This document shows positions 8,554 through 15,431 of a DNA stretch of 64,000 nucleotides, piece by piece; position 1 is the first letter of the stretch, and each line of letters starts with the position of its first letter. Below the pieces are notes generated by a model. That model did not search any database, was not told the DNA's origin, and saw only the letters and a list, made by a program, of their open reading frames with translations. This stretch comes from an uncultured bacterium (GTDB lineage: Bacteria; Vulcanimicrobiota; Xenobia; Xenobiales; Xenobiaceae): contig CAKUBG010000001.1 in the NCBI GenBank assembly GCA_934636825.1, positions 1-64,000 on the forward strand, in the 5' to 3' direction. The position numbers were made by a program, and so were the translations under genes.

Positions 8554-10191
8554 CTATTGCTGCAACCAGCTTAGTTTTACAGCTTGCTCTGCCAAAATTT
8601 GCCTAGTTGTTTCTACCAACTCCCAAGCTTTTTCCGGAGAATCGGCTACACAAGTACCGGACAAGCGACCATATTGAGACAAAGCGCCCATCATATGGAA
8701 AATAACACCACAGCAAGTAGCGGAATTGTAATGTAAGCCAAATTCGGTGACAATATCGATTATGTCGTTGGGGCATAAGCCTTTGGCTTCGGGAGGCGCG
8801 ATATTGGAGAAAGATACGTAAAATATTTTGCGCCCGGAAGGGGTCTTGAAAGAGCCGCTTTCCGGCATATAGCGACCGCCGGTTAAAAAGCTGGTTGCAC
8901 TTAAAGGATGGGTAGTGCCACCTCGGCGCAAGTTTATTTCTACGGCATAAAGTTCGTAATCGCCACGACCGTAGACAACACCATCAGCCAAACCGACAGC
9001 GCTCTCTGAGCCTCTGGGAATGGCAATAAAGTCTATAGAAACGGGACCTATATAGCCCAAACGCACCAACTCGCGCCCTATTTCGCTGCCCAAATGGTGC
9101 AAAGCTTGCACATAATTAGCTTTAGCCGGCAAAGAGCAGCCAATATATTCTAAACCTGAGCGACCGCCCAATTCTTGTTCATGTGTGGAATCTATGCAAA
9201 TTTCGCCCAAAGGATTGATAAAAAGCTGTATAGTAGGCGAAGTTTTGCCCGGAGCGTCGATAAAAGCTTCCACCACTCCGCCTTGATCGGCTAATACTTT
9301 TTTGAAAGCCTGACAAGAGACCTCACCGCAACTGTCATCAGATAGATTTTCTAAGTAATCGGCAATTTCTTCCTTAGTTTGCCTAGCACCCAAAGAGGAA
9401 AATTTTACTAAAATATTGCCAATACCAGAAAATCCCTCATTTAACTTGATGACTGCGCCTTTAAGATTGGGGCACTCTTGGCGTAAATCTATAATAGCTT
9501 GAGCAGCTTCCTCCATGCTGAAGACAGAGCCATAACCTTTAGGGTGAGCTATATCTAATTTTTTGAATATATCTCGCGAACCGGACTTTCCGCTCCAATA
9601 GTGCAAATCAACGGACGAACCGAAAATAGGAATACCCAACTTTACAGCCAGTTCGTGCTCTAATTCCGTATTATAATAAACTTCCATGTAAGAAAGAGCC
9701 GGATTTTTAATGGCTCTTTTTATACGCTCGATAACAGCCGGACGCTCTAATATTTTTTGCGTTAAGGGCACATCACTGCGATCCATAAGGGAGATTAAAT
9801 GGAGCCGCTCATGAGCATGGGAGAAAGTGACGCCGGGTAAAAATTGCAAATAATAAGAAATTACATCATCGGGAATACGTAAAGCGCTCAAATAAACGAC
9901 GTGAGTTTTGGGCATTCCTAGCAAGGTAAGGAAAGATAAAAGCCGCTCTTCGTAATGAACCGATCCTTGCACATTGGTCAATTCCAATGGCGACAAAGAG
10001 ATAGAAGGCAGCACTACTACGGTGCGTTCGCAATTAGGATCGCTACAAACACTTTGCCAAGCAGCGGGCAACCGCTTTTGTAAAGACTCAAAATCTATTT
10101 GCCAATTCGCTTCAGCCATATCAAAATGCACGCCTCTCTCTAAATTTATGGCTTGCTTTTCCCCAAAGCTGACAGCAGCCCTTTTTTGCAT
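8554..10191 (-). CDS. ATP-grasp ligase resembling the PGM1 peptide-ligase family
   Basis: A 545-residue protein with a pre-ATP-grasp region (about 60-200, including a proline-rich VVVLPSISLSPLEL) and an ATP-grasp core with GAVIKLNEGFSGIGN as the Lys/Gly-rich ATP loop. Downstream acidic and Asn residues (VEAFID, VEINLRRGGTTHP) would bind magnesium. The layout resembles proteins related to the pheganomycin ligase PGM1, which joins an amino-acid-derived nucleophile to a peptide; that assignment comes from recalled motif similarity only. The first ATG lacks a ribosome site. An internal ATG at 10119 (residue 25) has GAGAGG upstream and may be the true start. Probably co-transcribed with the squalene/phytoene synthase and divergent from an M19 dipeptidase. 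Confidence 0.6.
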   Translation of the reverse strand: MQKRAAVSFGEKQAINLERGVHFDMAEANWQIDFESLQKRLPAAWQSVCSDPNCERTVVVLPSISLSPLELTNVQGSVHYEERLLSFLTLLGMPKTHVVYLSALRIPDDVISYYLQFLPGVTFSHAHERLHLISLMDRSDVPLTQKILERPAVIERIKRAIKNPALSYMEVYYNTELEHELAVKLGIPIFGSSVDLHYWSGKSGSRDIFKKLDIAHPKGYGSVFSMEEAAQAIIDLRQECPNLKGAVIKLNEGFSGIGNILVKFSSLGARQTKEEIADYLENLSDDSCGEVSCQAFKKVLADQGGVVEAFIDAPGKTSPTIQLFINPLGEICIDSTHEQELGGRSGLEYIGCSLPAKANYVQALHHLGSEIGRELVRLGYIGPVSIDFIAIPRGSESAVGLADGVVYGRGDYELYAVEINLRRGGTTHPLSATSFLTGGRYMPESGSFKTPSGRKIFYVSFSNIAPPEAKGLCPNDIIDIVTEFGLHYNSATCCGVIFHMMGALSQYGRLSGTCVADSPEKAWELVETTRQILAEQAVKLSWLQQ

Positions 10192-10263
10192 AAGCCAAGC
10201 TTCAATAAATACGCAAAATCACCAAAAAGCAGGCTCAACCTGCCAAAGCGAGAACTTTTCCCC

Positions 10264-11427
10264 ATGTTTATTTTCTTTGACGGTCATAACGATTCTTTTG
10301 TAAAATGTTATCCTCCGCGCCATTTGCGCACTTCTCCACTTAATCGGCACGCTTTTGTAAAGGGCTGTCCCCAGGCCCACATCGACTTGCCACGCGCTTT
10401 ACAGGCAGGCTATTTAGGCGCCCTCTGTGCTATTTTTATTGATCCTCCCTTGGGCGAAGAAAGCACTTGTTTGCAAGCCCACAACCGCGAAGTAGCGCCG
10501 GGCCGTCAGCCGGATTTAGAGCCTCCATTAGATCATCAAGTAGCTCTGACAGCCACTTTGGAAGTAATGAGCCATATCTTCCAAGACGAGCGGATTACAG
10601 ACGGCTTCAAAGTAGTCCGCTCCTACCAAGAGTTGATCGATACTATGAGCCATAAAAAATTGGCGGTAGTTATCCATTTAGAAGGCTGTGAAGCTATTGA
10701 TGTAAATTTAGAAGCTTTAGAAACCTTATATCAAGCCGGAGTTCGCTCTTTGGGCATTTGTTGGAGTCGTCCCAATATTTTCGGGACAGGAGTACCTTTT
10801 GCTTACAAAGTACATCCCAATACCGGCCCAGGCTTGACCGCTGCCGGTTTAGCTTTAGTTAAGCGCTGTGACGAGCTCGGCATTATGCTCGACGCTGCTC
10901 ATCTCAACGCTCAAGGCTTTTTTGATTTGGCCCAAGCTTCTGAGCGTCGTCCTTTAGTAGTTTCACATAGCAGCGCCTTTACTTTGTGTCCAGCTTCACG
11001 CGCTCTTACCGATGAGCAATTGGAAACTGTAGCCGCACACCGCGGACTAGTAGGCGTAACTATGCACGTTCCCGATTTAATCGGCCCTCGCGGTCAAGAG
11101 CTCACTTATATTCCTAGCGCAGAGCAACTTTATACTAACTTTAAACAATCTCGCCGAAAGCTTTTAAATCATAGCCAACAGGCAAACAGCCTAAACGAAT
11201 TGGAAGCAGTTATTGCCCACATAGTCTATATAGGCAAACAAATAGGCTTTGATCATGTCGCTTTAGGCTCTGATTTTGATGGTTGCCTCATTCCAGATCA
11301 GATAAAAGACGTCACAAATCTGAATTTAATAGTCGATGGTTTGCGCCAAGCCGGTCTGAAAGAAAAAGAGTTAGAAAAGGTGCTTTATAAAAACTGGCTG
11401 CGGGTTTTACAAGAAAGTTGGGCTTAA
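10264..11427 (+). CDS. membrane dipeptidase-like zinc peptidase, family M19
   Basis: Metallo-dipeptidase of the renal dipeptidase family, which hydrolyses dipeptides, often including D-residues. Zinc ligands are recognisable: DGHND at residues 6-10, the bridging Glu in HLEGCEA, VSHSS, and the catalytic-domain GSDFDG near the C-terminus. The usual DLSH block reads DAAHLN. The ATG at 10264 was chosen because an upstream extension would add about 37 basic residues foreign to the family and family members start just before DGHND. No signal peptide is seen, suggesting a cytoplasmic enzyme. It is transcribed away from the ATP-grasp gene, so a peptide-making and a peptide-splitting enzyme share one intergenic region. 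Confidence 0.88.
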   Translation: MFIFFDGHNDSFVKCYPPRHLRTSPLNRHAFVKGCPQAHIDLPRALQAGYLGALCAIFIDPPLGEESTCLQAHNREVAPGRQPDLEPPLDHQVALTATLEVMSHIFQDERITDGFKVVRSYQELIDTMSHKKLAVVIHLEGCEAIDVNLEALETLYQAGVRSLGICWSRPNIFGTGVPFAYKVHPNTGPGLTAAGLALVKRCDELGIMLDAAHLNAQGFFDLAQASERRPLVVSHSSAFTLCPASRALTDEQLETVAAHRGLVGVTMHVPDLIGPRGQELTYIPSAEQLYTNFKQSRRKLLNHSQQANSLNELEAVIAHIVYIGKQIGFDHVALGSDFDGCLIPDQIKDVTNLNLIVDGLRQAGLKEKELEKVLYKNWLRVLQESWA

Positions 11428-11477
11428 ATTGCTAACAAAAATAACCTTTTGCCGTTTTTGTAACACTTTGAAAGCTA

Positions 11478-11494
11478 GATATAGCGGCTATATC
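11478..11494. promoter_or_regulatory. perfect 8-1-8 palindrome upstream of the gene at 11559
   Basis: GATATAGC, one base, then GCTATATC form a perfect inverted repeat. A -10-like TATAAT occurs 30 bases downstream at 11524-11529. The palindrome would sit around -45 to -60 from the start of transcription, a place typical for an activator, but no matching regulator is known. Confidence 0.4.
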
Positions 11495-11558
11495 CTTTAT
11501 TTCGTTGGCAAATTCCAGTAATATATAATTAAATTCTTTTTATGTGCAAGGGCGACTC

Positions 11559-12797
11559 ATGATTAGTATCAGTTCCTCCCTACAAAATACGAATATAACC
11601 AATGCTCCTCGGGTGCCGCTCGATAACAATTCCATCCCAGAGCAAGAGTCTGCGCCTGCCGTTGTCGGCGATCAGGTTGAGATTAGCCAAACAGACAGTG
11701 CCGCCGCAACTGCCGATTTAGAAGCGACCTCCGCAACGAATGCCGAAACCGTTGCTGTAAGCGATGAAAATGTCACCGCTTCTTCTACTCCGGCCAAAGC
11801 TAAGAAAAAAGGCAAGAAGCTCACTCCCAAAAAGATGGTTAAAAAGGGCATGTCTCTGTATAAAGAGGCTCGCCATTCGCCTTTAACTTTTGTCAAAGAT
11901 CATGCAAAAAAAGGCGTTCCTACTGTTATTATCTTGGGATTGGGTGCGGCCGCTTTTTGTGGTGAAGCTCTCGATGACGAGCAAGTTGACGACATAAAAG
12001 ACTTAGCCGAAGATGCTGTCAATAAGGGCGGCGGCATCAAGAAAAATATCGAGTTTTTCAATAAATTGGCCGATTTTTCTGGCCTCAGCGCCGAAATTTG
12101 CTGTGGTGCCGGCGGAGCGGTTTTAGCCGGTGAAGGCATGTTCAAAATCGGCGAAGGCACCCGCAATACCATTAAAGGTATAAAGAAAAAAGACGGCCAC
12201 AAAGTGCTGAGCGGCTTGCGCACATCTTTGGCAGGCGTACGCAAAACTCTCAACGGAGCTGTAGTAGGCACCTTAAGCCTAGAAGGCAAGGCCGGTACTG
12301 CAGCCAAGTTTATCAAGAAAACGGTTCTGCCTCCGTTGCGCAAAGCAGCTGCAGCTCTGAATATAGGTGTCGGCCTCAAGAGCATCCAAAAAGGTATCAA
12401 AAACAAAAGCCGTACCAAAATTATCAATGGCGCTCTAGATCTAGCTTATGGTGGAGCAGTGGTAGCCTCGATCGCCGTGGGTGGGCCTATCGCAGCTGCA
12501 GCTTGCGCAGGCTTATTGGCCGCCAAGACCGGCTGGGCCTGGACCAAAAAAGTAAGCCGTTGCGTGCGGCGCGATCAGGAAATTCAAGCCAAACGCCAAG
12601 CCCAAAAAGCCGAAAAAGCGAAAAAATCAAGCGAAAATGGCGCTCCATCCTCGTCAGGCGAAGTGCCAACCAATCGCAGTCCGTTGCCAGCTGATCAAGT
12701 AAGGCAAATTTCTAAAGCCAACAAAGCCAAGAAAGCTGTCCTAAACTTTGTAGCCAACATAACTGCCGACGAAAAAATTCCTCGCAACATTATTTAG
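11559..12797 (+). CDS. lysine/glycine-rich protein of unknown function, possible secreted protein
   Basis: Unrecognised 412-residue protein. The ATG at 11559 has AGGG at good spacing and is preferred to a GTG at 11544. The first ~100 residues are disordered and rich in Ser, Thr, Asn and Ala, with no Sec signal peptide; such N-termini occur in substrates of specialised export systems, but this is not proof. A strongly basic patch (KAKKKGKKLTPKK) follows. The rest alternates hydrophobic Gly/Ala-rich helices with basic linkers. Two similar ~40-residue units can be aligned, one holding IGEGTRNTIKGIKKK and one IGVGLKSIQKGIKNK, each followed by a Gly-rich helix. This suggests a membrane-inserting or membrane-associated protein. 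A palindrome lies upstream and a strong terminator follows. Confidence 0.7.
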   Translation: MISISSSLQNTNITNAPRVPLDNNSIPEQESAPAVVGDQVEISQTDSAAATADLEATSATNAETVAVSDENVTASSTPAKAKKKGKKLTPKKMVKKGMSLYKEARHSPLTFVKDHAKKGVPTVIILGLGAAAFCGEALDDEQVDDIKDLAEDAVNKGGGIKKNIEFFNKLADFSGLSAEICCGAGGAVLAGEGMFKIGEGTRNTIKGIKKKDGHKVLSGLRTSLAGVRKTLNGAVVGTLSLEGKAGTAAKFIKKTVLPPLRKAAAALNIGVGLKSIQKGIKNKSRTKIINGALDLAYGGAVVASIAVGGPIAAAACAGLLAAKTGWAWTKKVSRCVRRDQEIQAKRQAQKAEKAKKSSENGAPSSSGEVPTNRSPLPADQVRQISKANKAKKAVLNFVANITADEKIPRNII

Positions 12798-12830
12798 GCA
12801 TTTTTTCGTTGCCCATCAGCGACCGATAGA

Positions 12831-12887
12831 GAACCTTCTGCCCTAGCAATTTCGAAAGTTGTTCCAGAGCAGGGGGTTCTTTTTTTA
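12831..12887 (+). terminator. terminator between convergent genes
   Basis: GAACCTTCTGC (12831-12841) pairs over all 11 positions, counting two G-U pairs, with GCAGGGGGTTC (12869-12879), followed by eight T. Confidence 0.85.
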
Positions 12888-14093
12888 GCAAAAAGCCGCT
12901 TCAAAAGAGCCGCACTCTAAAAGGCGCACAAATATTTCATTGGAAAGATCGCGGCCACGGCCAGTTAAACGCAAACGTCTGTGGGCAAAATGGAATAATT
13001 CAGCAGGTATTTCGTGCAAAAATTGTTTTAAAGCCCTACGTAATTTGGCTCGATATGGTAGTGGAAATTGTTTCAGCAACTGCGCAACATTTACACCGCA
13101 GCGACGGCGCAAGCCAAGCATAAGATCTTCGCGTACTCTAGAGGCCCAGCCTAAGCGTTCAGCCTCGCTATATAATTCCAGCCCTTGTAACACAGCTTCA
13201 CCGTAGCTTTTGGGATCAGCTAAACGACTAAAGCGCCAACCGTTATAATAGGAAACGGCTCCGGCTCCCACGCCTAAATAAGGAGCGTTGCGCCAATAAA
13301 CTTTATTGTGAAAACACTGACGACCGGGCAAAGCCCAATTTGAAATTTCATAATGTTCAAAGCCGGAGCCCTGGAGCTGTTTTCGCAAAATACGCTCCAT
13401 TTTTTCTACTTCGTCTTCACTTGGCAAAGTCATTAGGCCGCGCTCTAAGGCTTTTTCCAGAGGAGTGCCCTCTTCTACCGAAAGTGCATAGCAAGCGATA
13501 TGCTCAGGCTTAAAAGCAAGCAACTTTTCCACAGTATCTAGCCAAATAGCTGCCGTTTGGCCGGGTAAACCGTAAATTAAGTCTAAATTGATATTGTCAA
13601 AGCCAGCTTCTCTAGCCCACGACAAACTGTCAGCAACATCTTGCACACTGTGAATACGGCCCAGCTTGTGTAAGAGCCCGGCATTGAGCGATTGCACGCC
13701 CATAGACAAACGATTGATACCACATTGACGTAAGCTTTTTAACTTAGCCAAACTTAAAGTGCCGGGATTAGCTTCGATAGTAATTTCGACCTGCGGATTA
13801 AAGCCGTAATATTCTCTTACGGTATCCACAACTTCCACAAGCCAATCTGTCGGAGCTAAAGTAGGGGTGCCCCCACCCAAATAAAGGCTGCGCAATCCGC
13901 CTTCAGCAACTCTTACTTGTTGAGCTGATAAGCGTATATCTTGCAGTAAAGCCTTATGATAGACCAAGCGATCTTCTTCTTTTACGCCGCCTAAAGTATT
14001 AAAATCGCAATATATGCAACGTTGTTTACAAAAAGGGAAGTGAATATAAAGAGAAAGGAGCTCCTCAGCTCCTTCAGGCGTTAAATTTGACAT
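12885..14093 (-). CDS. hemW: radical SAM heme chaperone HemW
   Basis: HemW-type member of the coproporphyrinogen-oxidase-like radical SAM family, thought to hand heme to target proteins rather than oxidise coproporphyrinogen. The cluster ligands are Cys22, Cys26 and Cys29 (CKQRCIYCDF). The HemW-type CxF ending and the block HNKVYWRNAPYLGVGAGA distinguish it from HemN. Other blocks are GGGTPT, EANPGTL and INRLSMGVQS. It is the last gene of a pilT-like/yggS/sepF/hemW operon, 12 bases after sepF. Confidence 0.9.
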   Translation of the reverse strand: MSNLTPEGAEELLSLYIHFPFCKQRCIYCDFNTLGGVKEEDRLVYHKALLQDIRLSAQQVRVAEGGLRSLYLGGGTPTLAPTDWLVEVVDTVREYYGFNPQVEITIEANPGTLSLAKLKSLRQCGINRLSMGVQSLNAGLLHKLGRIHSVQDVADSLSWAREAGFDNINLDLIYGLPGQTAAIWLDTVEKLLAFKPEHIACYALSVEEGTPLEKALERGLMTLPSEDEVEKMERILRKQLQGSGFEHYEISNWALPGRQCFHNKVYWRNAPYLGVGAGAVSYYNGWRFSRLADPKSYGEAVLQGLELYSEAERLGWASRVREDLMLGLRRRCGVNVAQLLKQFPLPYRAKLRRALKQFLHEIPAELFHFAHRRLRLTGRGRDLSNEIFVRLLECGSFEAAFC

Positions 14094-14105
14094 TATTTTT
14101 GATTG

Positions 14106-14645
14106 TTAGCGAAAATCGCGAGTGCCGTACTCGGAGAAATTGCCACTTAGCATAGGCTCCGGCGCCACTTCATTGGGTTCAGAAACCCGAGGAGCTCCCA
14201 TAGTTTTGTCAGCATCTCCTGGTATGCGAGAGAGAACAAAAGTTGAAGGAAAATAAAGAACTGCGCTGGAGGAAATTTTAAAAGAATTGACGCCGCTAAC
14301 GAAAACACTACCGGACAAAAAGTCCAAAATACGCGTGCGTACGCTTTTGTCTGTCTTTTCGTCAAAACTGACAAGTACACACTTCTTGGCCTTTATTTCT
14401 CTAGCTATTTTGCAACACCAGCCACTTTTCTCTGCTTCATCGGGACAATAGACATTGACTACGACAATTTCGATCTTATCTTTGCCATTTTTAGAAGGAA
14501 GAGCAGCTAAGTTGGCTCTGCTTCCCACAGTTCTATGTGCATCAGTTTTTTTTGAAGCGTCCATCTCTTCTTCCGAATAATCGCCGTCTTCTTGCTCGCC
14601 GCCGACAAAAAAATCTTTCAGCTTATCCCAACAACTGCTAGACAC
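14106..14645 (-). CDS. sepF: cell division protein SepF
   Basis: Membrane tether for the FtsZ ring. The N-terminus (MSSSCWDKLKDFF) is a short amphipathic helix of the kind SepF uses to bind membrane, followed by an acidic disordered linker (about 15-70). The C-terminal FtsZ-binding SepF domain (about 72-150) contains KKCVLVSFDEKTD, RILDFLSGSVFVSG and SAVLYFPSTFVLS, which track the family pattern of a DFLSG strand-turn and a final FLCTPS-like strand. The gene follows yggS, the usual neighbour of sepF. SepF in a cell with diderm features narrows the possible lineages. Confidence 0.85.
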   Translation of the reverse strand: MSSSCWDKLKDFFVGGEQEDGDYSEEEMDASKKTDAHRTVGSRANLAALPSKNGKDKIEIVVVNVYCPDEAEKSGWCCKIAREIKAKKCVLVSFDEKTDKSVRTRILDFLSGSVFVSGVNSFKISSSAVLYFPSTFVLSRIPGDADKTMGAPRVSEPNEVAPEPMLSGNFSEYGTRDFR

Positions 14646-14680
14646 ACTCTACCTCTGTACGAAGTTTTATTTCTTGCGAA

Positions 14681-15427
14681 CTAGTTGCGGCTGCCAAAAA
14701 TAGCTCTCCCTACTCTTATATAGGTAGCGCCCTCTTCTATAGCCACTTGATAATCTCCGCTCATTCCCATGGAAAGCTCACGGCCAGACCAAAACTCATA
14801 CTGGCGAGCTACAACTTCTTCCAAAAGCTCACGCAAACGGCGAAAATGAGGGCGATTTTCTTCTGGCGAAGCTGCAGGCGGAGGAATAGTCATCAATCCA
14901 ACCAGACGCAAGCACTGTAAATCAGTTGTTTTTAACTCTTCCAAAAGGGAGAAAAGATTTTCAGGATCGACGCCACTCTTAGTTTCCTCATGACCCAATC
15001 GTACTTGAATGAGTCCGGAAATGCTACGCCCTTGCTCGACGCACCCTCGATCAATACGTTTAATCAACTCGACTGAATCTAAAGAATGGATGACTGTAGC
15101 AATTTTGGTGGCCACATGCGCTTTATTTTTCTGTATATTGCCAATCAAATGCCACTTTAAATCTGGGAAACGCTCTGCTTTTATTTTGGCCTCTTGTACA
15201 TAGTTTTCCCCGAAATCTTGCAAGCCGAATCGAGCCGCCGCTTCTATGGCACAAAGAGGCTTTGTTTTGGAGACCCCAACAAGAGTGACCGAGCTGGGGT
15301 CTCGGCCACAGCTCAGGCAAGTGCGAGCTACTGACTCACGCACTTGCACCAAGCGATTGTGCAGAAGTTCGGGCGAAAACTCATGCTCGGCAGCATCTGA
15401 ATTCAAAGTTCCGAATCTGCTATTCAT
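14681..15427 (-). CDS. yggS: pyridoxal phosphate homeostasis protein (YggS/PROSC family)
   Basis: Cytoplasmic PLP-binding protein that buffers vitamin B6 and affects amino-acid pools; it has no known catalytic reaction. The PLP lysine is Lys54 in VGVSKTKP. Further family blocks are FGENYVQEA, WHLIGNIQKNKA, GLMTIPPP and the terminal LSMGMSGDYQVAIEEGATYIRVGRAIFG. It begins four bases after the PilT-like gene and precedes sepF by 35 bases, so translation is probably coupled within the operon. Confidence 0.95.
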   Translation of the reverse strand: MNSRFGTLNSDAAEHEFSPELLHNRLVQVRESVARTCLSCGRDPSSVTLVGVSKTKPLCAIEAAARFGLQDFGENYVQEAKIKAERFPDLKWHLIGNIQKNKAHVATKIATVIHSLDSVELIKRIDRGCVEQGRSISGLIQVRLGHEETKSGVDPENLFSLLEELKTTDLQCLRLVGLMTIPPPAASPEENRPHFRRLRELLEEVVARQYEFWSGRELSMGMSGDYQVAIEEGATYIRVGRAIFGSRN

Positions 15428-15431
15428 ATCA

